NCBI GenBank assembly: GCA_964017185.1
Contig: OZ024877.1
Location: 61,840,711 to 61,904,710 of the forward strand
Length of the DNA stretch: 64,000 nt
Source: Rugalucina vietnamica
Taxonomy: Eukaryota; Mollusca; Bivalvia; Lucinida; Lucinidae
Direction of reading: 5' to 3'
The number at the start of each line of letters is the position of its first letter. Position 1 is the stretch's first letter. The translations under genes were made by a program, and so were the position numbers. This document shows, one piece after another, positions 1 to 11,877 of the stretch. The notes under the pieces are model-generated. The model had not been told where the DNA came from, did no database searches, and saw only the letters and a program-made list of their open reading frames with translations.

Positions 1-264
1 TGGTCAAATGTTGCATGTACTGTTTGACTCTCAATTCTTTTTTAGTACAATGTACAAGACAATTTACATTATGTATGTAGCATCTTTTATCTGCACTTGT
101 ATAAAACATTCTTTGGAATGTCAATTCATCTGGACTACCAAGCCCTGTGGAGTCCCTTTAAGTATTTGTGAGAAAAAAGATGAGATTTTGTGGGAGCGCA
201 GATTTTGCGGTAGCGCAGAGGCCTAGTGGAAAAACTCAAGACTCCAGATCAAGAATTTTTGAGT
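1..264. other. No gene; tRNA-like SINE remnant
   Basis: No coding region is supported. Around 205-262 a degenerate tRNA-like head is visible (a box A-like GCGCAGAGGCCTAGTGG followed by a box B-like GAGTTCAAA), consistent with an old SINE fragment next to the element that begins near 265. Confidence 0.3.
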
Positions 265-1180
265 TCAAAAAAAGGTACAAGTAGGCAAAGATCAGGAAAA
301 GGCGCAATCAGAAAAAGATTCCCACTCCAAAAACCGAGGTGGGAAAAAAAAACAACTAACAATCAGGTACTTATACCATGAAAACATTTCGTAAGCCAAA
401 TGAGCAGCTATTTTCCCAATAGGTGGCCACTCAGTTACCTTAACATAACTAAAAATATGAAAACATACATAAGGCGTCAACCACACACGGCCAACAGCAC
501 AAAAATATTTTAAACACCAAGACATAAAACAAAAAGAACCACCACAGAAGTATCGACTCGGAACGATCAGTAACATAAAGTTACTGGCGGGTTTAAATCG
601 ATTTTACATGGCCATAACCTCACCCTCAGCTTCTGCAGTGGTTCATAACATTTAGTTAGTTCTTCGGTCCTCGTGGTGTCAATGAATCATCAAGAACAAA
701 CAAATAAATCATGATAAACATCCTGATGAATCAGAAACCAGGACTCACAGATTCAGTAAGCTGCCCGACGATGGAGAGCCCTGGGGGCCGAATAACTTAC
801 TAACTCCAGAGCAAAAGAAAAAAATCAGTTGGACCCCGGTGGGCCAAGCAACAGACAAGAAGCTCAGGCCCCAACCAACTAAAATGAATAGCTTTAAGTC
901 GGGGCCATCATAGAGTCTGACGCCCGACCCACCGGCGTTCAATTAAAGAAGGCAGCATAGTTATCAACCGTGATTGGGTTAAAAACTAAGCATGCAGACT
1001 GTCGCATAACATTCAAGTTATAACCTATACGTCTGTAACGTGTTATGATTTTTCTAAACTGAAAAGAAAAATCATTACTTCCTATAAGTTTCTTAAATTT
1101 GTAAACCAAGTCACCATAAAATTCTGGTTCCGAAAGGCCCTCACTTAAAAGCGTCTTTAACCCAACATTATATTTGGAAA
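265..1180 (-). mobile_element. Truncated copy of the inverted-repeat RT element
   Basis: This stretch matches 52638-53556 almost base for base. It starts with the same terminal repeat (AAAAAGGTACAAGTAGGC) and keeps the 3' part of the reverse-transcriptase reading frame. Similarity stops abruptly near 1180, inside the coding region. Several indels relative to the second copy make it non-coding. It is a dead, truncated copy of the element at 52638-54688. Confidence 0.85.
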
Positions 1181-1220
1181 TATAATACTAGTTGAGCCAT
1201 GTAATGAGAAAAACAGATAT

Positions 1221-1435
1221 TGCCTATGCGAAAACATAGACACTAATCAGTTGTGCAGCTACTGCAAAACTGATCAGCGCCTTTGTTTTCGCTACATGAG
1301 TAGTAACATTAGTCTTCTTCTTCAATCCGAAATTTCAAGCTTCTAGCCTTCTTTTGTGACAGTACAGGCTGGTTTATGTCAGACCTGGTCGGAAACCCTG
1401 AAGGCCAGTGTCCCAGTTTATCTTATTTGTGAAAA
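1221..1435. repeat. Partial copy of hairpin MITE family M1
   Basis: It carries the M1 core (GATCAGCGCCTTTGTTTTCGC), the flanking TCCGAAATTTCAAGCTTCTAG block and the GTCAGACCTGGTCGGAAA block. These are shared with copies at 9324, 14993, 28661, 40064 and 63838. The terminal repeats are degraded. Confidence 0.7.
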
Positions 1436-2283
1436 GTAAACATTAGATCTACAACAATAGCTTTGCTACCACAACAAAAGCTAAACCAAACTGCTTTGAA
1501 TTTTCAGGGTCAGAATTAAGAGCTCGACCATCAAGAACATTACTAAGAGTTATTCATGAAGGCATGCGTAACTGTTTGTCTAACCCTACACACTGCTGTG
1601 ATACTTTAGTTCACCTGTTCACATGAGAGAATTTAGTTCACCATTTCCTATGAAAGAATTATCAGCTACGTATTTAAGAATTCACGCAGCTATAGACCGT
1701 GTCACATCAGAACCTCCATATAAACTTACAAATTCCTTCACTGCTTTACACATTTTCCCAAATCCCCATGTACCTGTAAGCCTTCTAGCACCCCAAACTT
1801 ATTTTAACCTAATGCTTCAGCTAATTATCCTAAAATTTGGAAAAGAACAGCTTTTCAGCAGATTTGTGAATTGTTTACCATATAAACTAGTAAGAATTAA
1901 AATAGATAAAAGTATTTCAAGGCCTATAAAATTATTTTATTTCTAGACTATAAAAGGCACATCTTATTATATAGTAGTCAAACCAGGGTTCGCATGTTCG
2001 ATCCCAGGCTTCTCCAGTTTGTCCGACAAGATTATAAACCAAAGTCTTGTCTCCATATGACCTTAGCTGTTAATGGGATGTTATTTAACCCACAATCAAC
2101 ATATCGTAGTTGTGCGAAAACAAACTCAGAAAAATATACCTTTTTGTATTAAAGAAATATCCCAATTTCTAGATGCTGAATGACACAGAGTGTCTTCGTA
2201 TTGCGTGATTGTGCAACAACCAACTCTGAGATTCAAATTTGAAAAATGCTCTCTACAAATAAACCTTTTCTTAACAATTCCAG
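1436..2283. other. No gene; SINE tail at 1987-2095
   Basis: I see no gene. At 1987-2095 a box B-like GTTCGATCCC is followed by the block ATGACCTTAGCTGTTAATGG. A similar tail recurs near 13935 and 18550. It looks like the 3' part of a tRNA-derived SINE. Confidence 0.35.
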
Positions 2284-2451
2284 ACTCCAAGCGGCACAGT
2301 GTCTCATCGTCCCGGGGTTGTGCGACAACAGATTCAGAGATGTACGACACAGGCGATGATGAGATTCTCGAGGCATGTGTAAGAACGGCAACAACGCCGA
2401 GCACCAGAAACCCTCGGGAGAGAAAACGGGCGAGAAATTCCAGGAAATCAT
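2284..2451 (+). CDS. Penultimate coding exon of unidentified gene
   Basis: A pyrimidine-rich tract ending in AG at 2282-2283 precedes an open stretch of 168 nt, and a consensus donor GTAGGT begins at 2452. The peptide is Ser/Thr/Arg-rich with an acidic patch (DTGDDEILEACV) and a basic run (RERKRARNSRKS). The exon ends in phase 1 and joins in frame to 8227-8300, giving a tail that reads SLRRTLKSGLSPEEINAV. It resembles a low-complexity C-terminal tail of a larger cytoplasmic protein. I do not recognise the family, and earlier exons lie outside the window. Confidence 0.5.
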
Positions 2452-3452
2452 GTAGGTATCCATGGTCACCATACAGTAGAATGTTTTCATTGGTTTCTTA
2501 TGTCACTTAATATGTAAAAGTAGAGTTACACTGCAAAAGTATAATCAGTAATGTTGTTTTTATCAATTGGAGTATAGTGGTGAATGGTTGCACTTGCCAA
2601 GTTAGTCATTTCCTCTTGCCTTTCTTCACTTTTACGTAAATTATTCAAAATTTTCTCTTACTTGGCCGTTTCAAAATGTGGTCATTCAAAGATGTAGAAG
2701 AGCACTGGCAACTGTTTTCAAGTGCAGCCATTCTTATGAACATTGAAAACTTTATGGAAACAATTTTGTGAGCATTTTTCACTCATATTTAGCCTTCTTG
2801 ACTATATTTCCCTTATAAGCTTTCTTTGTGGTGCAAGTTTTGGGATTAGAGTAGAATATTTGGCTTTTGGTATAATATGCATAACTGGGGTAGTTTAGTT
2901 GGGAGCGTGGTGATAGTATATATGTATATGTAGATGAACCTTGCCTAAAGTCTTATCCTTTATTAATGGTATTTTTGCACTTATCATGGTATACTTTTCT
3001 TCTAAAACTATATTCATGACAAAATTCACGGCATTGTACTGTAGGACACTGTGTTTCATTAGCACATTGTGTCAACAACGGAAAAATAGGCTCAAAAAGT
3101 TTCACAGTCAGCCTATTGCTGTAAAATAATATTAGAGAAAAACATCGTTATAAATTTGTTGTATTTTAATTATTTGCTTTTCACTAATATGTGGAATATT
3201 GTGCTTAAGACAAGGTTCCTATTTTAAATGGACTATATGTTCAATGTTTATAATTAACTTGTTCTTATTTCAGCTTTATCACAATCTATGCAATATCTTG
3301 ACCGATTAGATCGATATTAGTGTAAATCAAGGTAAATCTTGCAAGTTGATGCTGCCCCTTGATTTTAGACCTGGAATGTGATACTGAATGCCCTGAAAAT
3401 ATTCTGACATATATTTGTTTCATTTAGTTACTTAAAAGTGCTAAAACTTTGA
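2452..3452. other. Intron sequence, nothing recognised
   Basis: AT-rich sequence between the two exons of the plus-strand gene. No conserved reading frame, RNA gene or clear repeat was found. Confidence 0.4.
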
Positions 3453-3454
3453 TA

Positions 3455-4698
3455 CACCTGGACCTCTTTATAACACGGAAGACCGGATCCATACGGTTCA
3501 TCGTGTTAGCTAAACGAACCGTGTTATAATGGGAGCTCAGAAAACCCTAAATGAAAGTTAGGTGCTGCTGTTTTCAAGTAATTTTGGCAAGCCTATTGTC
3601 AATTTTACTTTCTATTTCCTTCATTTTATGATCGTGTCCTTTAACTGAAAATTAAATATACACGCTGAAAGGTAAAGTGCATACCTTGCACTGTTATAAA
3701 GTTCCATTTTTTAATTTGTAAATAGACACATTTTCTCCAATACACAAAGTGACACAGAATTTCTCATATCATCCACACTAATAATCTGCGCATAGACAAC
3801 ATCTTACTTTCACTTTACCTGTAAATTAGCCGATATAACCACTCAAATAATTACTGATGTGCAACCTTCGGTTTGCAGTTTTTATTGTAAACAACTTTTC
3901 AAGAGAAAGTCGATAATGCTAATCATCTTTAATTTGTCTGTTTACAGTAAATTTTTTTACTCAATAGCAAGTGATCATTTCCATTGTTGATTTATTATAA
4001 TGAGATGTAGAAAGTTCTTTATTCAGAAACTTTAAAAAGAAATACAATTTTTGGACAGTTATGTCCAAGTATGAATACATTGACTTATCTAGGCCGCTGA
4101 TTTCATTCTCCGAAAATTGGGCCGACTAGACAGATGAGCAATGTCACGAAAAAACGTCTGTTGAGCTTTCCGAAAATGGCAATCACAGATCAGACTGTGC
4201 AGTCTTAGTATTTCAATCACATTGAAAATAGGAGATTTTACCAAATAAAATAGACGCTCAGCTGCACAAGAGATGCTTAGCTGCACAGTAGCCTTACACT
4301 ATGTTTGCCTTTGAATGCTTCAACTTTTTTGTGACACAGCTCAGAAAAGTGTCAGGGACGTAATTGATGTTTGAACTTTAACTAGGACAGTGTGTATTTC
4401 ACACGTGTTTTGGGATTAAGAAGTGTCAATCGGTCTTTGTTTGTTTACGCCTAATTATTTTATTATTGACTTTGAAAGTGTGAACATGTTTTGATTGCTG
4501 CTAATTTCCACAGGTATCAAGTCTTGTAATGAAAACTACCGTGTTAACATTTTTTTCTCACATTGGTAATTTTTTGAACTCTTTTTTATGATCGCGAAAA
4601 TGAAAATGGAAGGTAAGGGAAAATTTGGGATCCAAGGCAAATCCGTGCTATAAGCGAATTCGCGCTATAACGAAGCGTGTTTTATCGAGGTCCAGGTG
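3455..4698. mobile_element. Non-autonomous pogo/mariner-like TIR element
   Basis: The ends are inverted: CACCTGGACCTC at 3455 and GAGGTCCAGGTG ending at 4698. Each is followed inward by a TATAAC/TTATCG-type block typical of pogo/Tigger termini. TA dinucleotides flank both sides (3453-3454, 4699-4700), the expected mariner-superfamily target duplication. No transposase reading frame is visible in the 1.2-kb interior, so it is non-autonomous. It lies in the intron of the plus-strand gene. Confidence 0.7.
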
Positions 4699-4699
4699 T

Positions 4700-5295
4700 A
4701 CTTCAATTAAGAAACGATTTTACTTTGCAGTGATTATCATGATTAAAGTGGGATGTTGGAAGGTCAATGCACTAATTCATGAAAACATAGCCAAAGTGAA
4801 TTAATTATTGTATGTGCCCGATAACATCAGGCTTATTCCAATGATAATTCAAAGTCGAGTAAAATTATTTTTGAGTCTAACACAACCAATAAAAAATATC
4901 ACAATAACAATATTTTCATGGAATTTTGTATAATGTTGTATTGTACAATTTTAAAAGCAGAAAAAGTCGACCTCTATATCAAAACTAAATATACCATATA
5001 AATGTCAGAATACTTGGGTAGTTTTTGAAAGCATTCGTTTTGATGCAATTTAGTTTCTGCAACCCGACAAACAAAATAAAATGCATTGTTTTGCCATTAT
5101 GATTTCCTCGGCTTTCTAAGAAAACCTGTACAGTTAATAAAAAACTATCATTCAGGATAAAAGGATAGTGTTTTCTGCAGCATGTTTTTATGTTTGTTTG
5201 TGCTGTGAGAATGCTGTATGTATTTGTGCCAAGTTGATGAATTTTATTCCTGCATGTCCAAACAAAAGAATGGGATAGACAGAATGATGATGGTG
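4700..5295. other. Nothing recognised
   Basis: AT-rich intronic sequence. I see no gene, RNA or clear repeat. Confidence 0.4.
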
Positions 5296-5475
5296 TTATG
5301 GTGGCCTAGTGGTAGAGCTTCAGCCTCAGAGTCGAGTGGTCCTGGCTTTAAAACCCACAACCTGCCGAGTTGTGACCTTGAGAAAGACACATTAACTTCC
5401 CCAGTGTACTGGTGAATACCCAGGAAGTTTTGGCTCTCTTTTGACACTACAGAATCATATAACCACACTGCAAAC
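5296..5475 (+). mobile_element. tRNA-derived SINE
   Basis: A tRNA-like head has box A (GGCCTAGTGGTAGAGC) and a box B-like CTTTAAAACCC. It is followed by the body GTGACCTTGAGAAAGACACA and a 3' block CCCAGTGTACTGGTGAATAC. This layout is that of an RNA polymerase III-derived SINE. A diverged second copy sits at 5998-6100. Confidence 0.65.
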
Positions 5476-5997
5476 AGAATCATAATTGTCTAGGACATTA
5501 ACCATGCTACAAACATGAATAAGAATAGAAACAATATTACTCAAGTTATGACTGCTTTGTTTCAGCATTTTGGGAATAATACATATGTTTCTAGGTAACC
5601 ATTGGCCAGTTGCTATAGCAACAGAATTCAACTGTTTGGCTATTTATGTTGTACTTGTTGCCAGTTTTCTGTCATATTTTACCAGACTTGCATTATCTGC
5701 TACTGTTTATTTGTAAATTTATGTTGTTATTTCATACCCTTGATTTTAATGCTTTGTTCAAGTTGCTACTAATTTATAAATAGTAAGCCTCATTATGATA
5801 AATAAACTTTTGATAGTTACACAAGATGTTAAATGATACGATGATACTAACCGTTTGTAGACATTCTATTGACAGAACTTGTAATCTAGAAAGTTTATGA
5901 ACATCTATTATGTCTGTGTTATGTATGCCCTCCAGTGTTTTCATTAAATTTAGCAATGTTCCTATAGGAAAGCTGCCTCATGTGATTGAAGGGAAAT

Positions 5998-6105
5998 GTG
6001 GTGGCTCAGTGGTAAAATGGTAATCACACCTACCACTCTCACAAGGCACATTGTACTGGTTTAGTACTCAGGAAGCGATTTCTCCATAACAAAATCAGTA
6101 GAAAC
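5998..6105 (+). mobile_element. Degenerate SINE copy
   Basis: It has a box A-like GTGGCTCAGTGGTAAAATGG and the 3' block ATTGTACTGGTTTAGTACTC. Both match the SINE at 5296-5475, with a deletion of most of the body. Confidence 0.5.
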
Positions 6106-7735
6106 AATTTTAATCAGATGTTTAACAACAACAAACATTTTGAAACTTCCTACTGACCAGTATTCCAACACTAAATTACAGCAGCTACAGAGAATAGAGA
6201 ATAGCAAAACTGACATCAGTGTAAGAACTGACTAAGTGTTAGCAAAAAAGATATATAGATAGGGTGACCACAGTGTGCTGTGCTCTTGTACACTTTTGTC
6301 TTATGTCTGTTTTCTTTATTTGTAAAAATTCTTCATAGTAAAAAGATATGGGCCAGTTTCATATTTGAAGATCGTTAAATTCTTTGGCTTATCTTGCAAA
6401 GGATTTTACACTGAAATCTGATTTTAAACAGTCCTGGGATCACACAGACCTAGTAATGTAGCCTCCATTGGGGAAACATTTCCATGAAAAGTATACCCCT
6501 TGATGCCCAATTCTGAACAGCGTTCTCCATGGATCTTTTTTAAACACTTGCTAATTAAGCCACTTGGTTTGTAAACCTGGGGTTGTAGATTGAATCCCAG
6601 GTTTATCCAGTCTTTTAGATGAGACTTTATTACCAAAGTCGCAAACACAAAAACATTTCTTTTTACTGTGAATTTGAACTTTTCTTAATGAAAATGTCTA
6701 CTGAAATTCTTTTTGTTTAGTATATGTTCATGTCTGTGTCAGCACAGTTGGTGGCGGGTTGGTGTTCACGAGTGTTGTATAGTACAATGTATATAGTACA
6801 CTGTAGTCACTAGAAGTTTTAAAAAAAAATGCATTTCGTTTGTGTCTGTAATAGAAAAGGAACCATGAAATGGAAAATGTCTAATTTCCTGTGTTTTGAG
6901 TTGGCATATGTTTTTGCTAGTCATGGATATGTGAACTTGCTAACAATAAATTGTCACCAGTTTAGCAAGTGTGAATGTTTGTATGCGAGATGGTGAGTCC
7001 AAGTGATTTGAAAATGGATCACAAAAAAGTTTAGAAAAGGAGGCTCTAGCCTAGTATTTTTCTTTGACATAATATTTTCAAATACTGCTATCTAACATTT
7101 TGCATTTGTTCAATTTTTCAGCTGAAAAGACATTAAAATAATGGCAAATGTAGGTGTAAGTTACAGGCTCTGGCTTTCATGAAAGCTTCAATAACAAATC
7201 TAAGCCTCATTTTGATGCTTATGAATCAATTATAGGCAACACTTAACAGAAAAGCATATAAAAATGCTGTATGACTTGTATGGTTAACTTCCTAGTTTGT
7301 AATGTTATCAGCCTAGTCTTATTAGTAGATGCTTCCTGTGTTATGAAACGCTTATTACATAAAAATCAAGAGAATTCAGGAAAAATGCTGCTGACTAAAA
7401 ACCCTCGTTTCTTTTCAAGCATAGATACTTCTCACAACTTGACGACATTGCCAACAGCTTTGCATGATTCAAGAAAAATTCCCAATGTGTTGACTGATTG
7501 GTATCACAATTCACTAAAATATTACTTCCAATGTTTCTTTAGCAATATCTTGATTATCTGGAAGTTTGTCATAAAATTGCATGATTCTGACAAATGACCA
7601 CAGTGCTTTAAGAAACGGCTTAAGGTTACAGAAACCTGGCATGCCCACAAATTTGTTTTGTTTCAGAGTAGTTAATAAATGAAACAACACCAACACGAAC
7701 TTAAGTCTAGTTTTAATTACATTTATCACTTTATC
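6106..7735. other. Nothing recognised
   Basis: Intronic AT-rich sequence. A box B-like TTGAATCCCAGG near 6590 suggests another old SINE tail. Otherwise no feature is supported. Confidence 0.35.
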
Positions 7736-7765
7736 CAACGTTTCGCCATCTTGGCTTCTTCAGGG
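7736..7765 (-). other. Penelope/hammerhead-like sequence block
   Basis: Read on the minus strand this block contains CTGAAGA, a short GCC/GGC helix and then GAAAC, the order of the two conserved boxes of a hammerhead ribozyme. The wording is also familiar from terminal repeats of Penelope-like retroelements. I could not pair convincing stems I and III, so it is a remnant at best. Confidence 0.3.
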
Positions 7766-8226
7766 ATATAGTAAACAAGTATATGACGTCGCGCACCGTA
7801 AAACGCAATGTGTGACAGCGCGCCACGTCAGATACGTTGTGAGAAACTAGCGGAAAAAATATACAATGTTTTTTTGTTGTTTTTTTTTTTGGTTTCAGAG
7901 CAAATACACTTCATCTTGTTTTCCAATTGTGATGTTTTCTTTCATTAACTCCTCATGAATTAAGATTCAAATGAAATGAACTCAATGATTTAAAAAAAAC
8001 CCAACTGAATTGCAGTGTGGAGAGCCAACTGCCTAATTTGCTGTTGAAATTGTTGATTTTTTTTTTTTTCCTTACTCTATGGCATATATTTGTATAGTGT
8101 TGAGATGATTTTAAGCTAATTTTCCTTATTCATAGCTACAAATCTTCAAATATATGGGGGTAATGTTATACTGATTATTTTTACAAGCAACTGACTACTT
8201 ACATGTTTTCTGTCTATATTTTTCAG
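7766..8226. other. Nothing recognised before last exon
   Basis: Short T and A tracts and unique sequence only. The region ends in a good polypyrimidine tract and AG at 8225-8226. Confidence 0.4.
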
Positions 8227-8300
8227 TGAGAAGGACGTTGAAGAGCGGGCTGAGCCCGGAGGAGATTAACGCAGTAGCTGGCTACTCCGAGAATGTCTAG
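8227..8300 (+). CDS. Last coding exon of unidentified gene
   Basis: A strong acceptor (TCTATATTTTTCAG) precedes this 74-nt exon, which ends with TAG at 8298-8300. Its phase matches the exon ending at 2451. It encodes a short C-terminal tail with LKSGLSPEEINAVAGYSENV. The helical LKSGLSPEE pattern is reminiscent of C-terminal tails in actin-regulating proteins, but I cannot name the gene. Confidence 0.5.
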
Positions 8301-9323
8301 AATCTCAGTGTACAGTCGTTGTTAATGTTATGTTACAGAACAGTCTATAGAATGTATTGGATAGTACTCTTAAGTGTACAGTCGATTAGAGAAGGGGACT
8401 ATTTGATGATACCAACCACAGTAGTCTAATCTTAGCAATCCAGAGGTTGCGGGTTCAATACTTGGCTGGTACATGCCTGTTATTTGGTGACAAGTGTTAA
8501 TTCTGACATCATATAAAAGGCAAACCACCCATAGGGTGTAATCAGGTTGAGGATAATTAAGGGATAATGTAAACTTATGCAGTGGGTGCTCATTTAAATT
8601 GCCTCGCCAAGGCAATTCTGGCAATTCTGATGAGTACCCACATCATAGGGTTTTATGAAGTACAAACCGAAAATTATCATCAAATACTTCTGTTTATCTA
8701 GTCTTCTCAATGTGCAGACAGTTATGTTACAGGACAGTCTATATATAGAACATATAGGACAGTTCTCTAGTTTTGTAGTTTAAACTGTTCAGTGTTGACA
8801 GTATCACAGTGGAGGTCTTGAGATGCCAAAATTATGGAAATAATATAACAGGCAGCACAGCTAAGATAAAAAAAAAAAGGTTAAAAAAAGGTCAAAAAAA
8901 GGTTGCAAAAAACAAAAAGGTTAAAAAAAGGTCGCAAGGTGCTAACTCAAATTTGGACAGCTCTCAGTCAATTTTCTCAGAATGCCAATTTCTAATGGGT
9001 GCTTTAGCATGAATATTTACATAGGCATAAATGCAATATCAAAAAAAGAATAGCAATAATCAATCAGCAATTCAATTAATTCTCTTTGAAATGTCAAAAT
9101 TTTCCAAGGTGCTCACTTTATGCAATTAACATGAATTCTAACAAATTTGTACAGCAAACCGTACAGTGACAGCAAACCGTACAGTACCTTCTACATAATC
9201 TTGGCTTCTCCAGACTCGACTGTGAGGTAGTACTCGTTGGGCTTTCATTGTTAGATATCGTAGAAATCCTTTATTCACTTTATGTGTGCCTTACGGAGGT
9301 GTGATGTCCTGGGAGATTACAAA
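8301..9323. other. 3' flank; SINE-like piece and A-rich tract
   Basis: No gene. Around 8395-8480 a tRNA-like box B (GCGGGTTCAATACTTGG) suggests a SINE fragment. At 8869-8937 there is an imperfect tandem of AAAAAAAGGT units. Confidence 0.35.
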
Positions 9324-9556
9324 TGAGCCGCCTCGTGGCAAAACCAACATTGTTTCTGAACAGGTCCGACACAAACTTACCTGTACAAGCACAGAAAAGA
9401 GCTAAAAGTTTGAAATTTTGGATTTAAGTAGAAGAGGAATTGCACTATCCGAGTAGCGAAAACAAAGGCGCTGATCAGCTTCTCGGTTACCGCGAAGCTG
9501 ATCTGCGTCTTTGTTTTCGCCTATGCAGATTGTTGGTTTTCCCATGTGGTGGCTCA
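9324..9556. repeat. Hairpin MITE family M1, full copy
   Basis: The ends are TGAGCCGCCTCGTGG and its inverse CATGTGGTGGCTCA. The interior holds a long, nearly perfect palindrome centred on CTTCTCGGTTACCGCGAAG (arms CGAAAACAAAGGCGCTGATC). No coding capacity. The unit is about 233 bp, and related copies occur throughout the window. Confidence 0.85.
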
Positions 9557-10232
9557 AATAAAGAACTGTGTTAACTTCAAAAAGTGCTTTGTTTTCTCGG
9601 TGTTTGCACCTCAAAGACAAGATAAATGTTTTACCATAAGATGTCATGTTCAGTAGTTACATGTATTATTGTAGTACACATCAAGTATTTGTGCTATAAT
9701 ATGTCTTCACTAAACAAGTTTTGTTCTCTACATATCTCACAAATTGCTATGTACTGGAATGTATGTCAAGTAGAGATTCCATAATTATCTTAAACTATTG
9801 GACACAACTCTTGCCAAATAGTGTAGATCCAGATAGCCTGAGATAGGTGTGCCTAAAATTGCTCTCAGGTAAAACATTACTTGCATGATGCAAATAAGAG
9901 AATAAACCATGATTGTGAATATTGAATGATCAATCCCTAAGGATTTCATAGCAGACTGGATACACTTTCTATGTTGTCCAAATGTTTAAGGTTTTTATGG
10001 GAAATAGAAAACTGTAACACGCTGGTTTCTTCATTGCAAGTCATGAAATTGCTTGTTAAGCCCTGTTACTCATCCTAGTCGAAGCCAAAAGTATTGCTCA
10101 AAATGTTCTAACAAAATTAGTCGGCAATTGTTACAGAAGGTTAGAATTGGCTTATAATTGACATGGCTGAATTATTTTGCTTTCATAGGAATACCACAGC
10201 AATATCTATCATACTCATCTATGTTCATTTGT
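9557..10232. other. Nothing recognised
   Basis: AT-rich intergenic sequence with no supported feature. Confidence 0.4.
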
Positions 10233-11080
10233 TATGCCCCCAACTTTGAAAAAGTTGGAAGGGCATATTGCTTTCGGCTTGTCTGTCTGTGTGTGTGTCT
10301 GTCTGTGTGTGTGTGTTAACTTTTGAACGGTGAATGCTAGGGTTTTGAAATTTTTTATGCACATTCCTCATGAAAAAATAGTTGACTCATATTTTTTTTC
10401 AGGTCCGAGTTATCCCCCTTTTCTGAATTATGTCCCTTTGAAAACAAAATTTGAAAATCTTGTGTGCAAGATATCTCAAAAAGTATTTGAGCTAGAGCCT
10501 TGATATTTGGTATACTGGTTAGGGCTGAGGAGTAGATCACCTGATTAACTTTTGAGAACTTTACCCCAAATTTTGACAAAATTACGGAATTTTGAAATTT
10601 TGACTGATTTTTCCACTTTTCGGTGAAATTTGCAACTTTAAAATGGTGAATGCTAGGGTCTTGAAATTTCATTTACAGATTCCTCATGTAAAAATAGTTG
10701 ACCCGTAATTTTTTTCATGTCCGAGTCATGTCCCCTTTTTGAGTTATGTCCCTTTGAAAACAAAATTTGAAAAATCTTGTGTGCAAGATATCTCAAAAAG
10801 GGTTTTAGCCAGGGCATTCATATTTGATATACCGATTGGGGTGGAGAAGATCACCTGATTAACTTTTGAGGACTTTCCGTCAAATTTTGACAGACTTACG
10901 GAATTGTGAAATTTTAACTCCATTTTTAAGTGTGTATCTATTATCACTGTTAGTCCTCAAGTTTGCTATTTGTGCCCAGGTCTACACCGTTTGCTTACAT
11001 GATTTTCATTGAAAAATAATGAAATAAATGAATCATATAAACTGTGCCAGGTTAGAGGCAAGCATACAGTTGGGGGCATA
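10233..11080. mobile_element. TIR element with internal direct duplication
   Basis: The ends are TATGCCCCCAACT (10233) and AGTTGGGGGCATA (to 11080), perfect inverted repeats of 13 bp. Inside, a block of about 310 bp is repeated twice in tandem (about 10330-10640 and 10640-10960), with shared phrases such as TGTGCAAGATATCTC and GATCACCTGATTAACTTTTG. No transposase is visible, so it is a non-autonomous element. Confidence 0.7.
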
Positions 11081-11602
11081 GTGTTTTACAAACACTTATT
11101 TCTAGTTAGAATTGATTCAGTGTCTTTCATTGAAATGTTACATTATAAATTATAATCAACATATGATTGGAAAATACATGGTTTGAATTATTTGTGAAAA
11201 AAAAATGTTTTAATAGTGGTACATGTAGTTTGAATGAAATTACAGCCTCTAGCAATGCATGCACAAAGAAATCGTTTTGCAAAATAATTTAAGCAATAAA
11301 CCTGTACACAATAAATCTGTACACATCTTTGCAATGAACTTTTAAGTGTGAAATTTGACAAAAATTCCATGAGATATTTTTAAAATATTTGATGAATTTT
11401 TACTCAGTGAAATCCTATATTGACTATGGTTTTACCTTGTACATATGCAATTGTAGAAAGCTTTCTATTTATTGAGCATCTCTGTCTCTTGCTTTTTTTC
11501 TGTAAACTGCACGTGACAACAGTTTAAGTTTTCATGACGTTATTGACACTAACTCCACTGTCTCAGAGAATGCTGAATCACTGCTTTAATAGGTTTAGGT
11601 AT
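11081..11602. other. Nothing recognised
   Basis: AT-rich intergenic sequence with no supported feature. Confidence 0.4.
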
Positions 11603-11877
11603 CATTATGAAAACTTGCCCATGCAATATACAGAGATTTTTTTAGCTTTAAAAATTGAAAATTTTCAGCTGAAAAATTTTGATATTTTCTTATTTTTGCT
11701 CAAAACATAGATTGTGGGTACACTTTAGAACTGCCTCGGTGAGGCGGTTCTAACCTGTACCCACAATCTATGTTTTGAGCAAAAATAAGAAAAATAGGTA
11801 TACCCCTGCATACCCCAGTTTTTCTATATAAAAGAGGGTGTAAGGGGTATATATTGCACAGACATGTTTTCCTGATG
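11603..11877 (+). repeat. Hairpin MITE family M4
   Basis: The ends CATTATGAAAAC and GTTTTCCTGATG are inverted. The core is a palindrome with arms AACATAGATTGTGGGTAC around GAACTGCCTCGGTGAGGCGG. A second copy in opposite orientation is at 25698-25963, inside ADAT1 intron 4. Confidence 0.8.
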
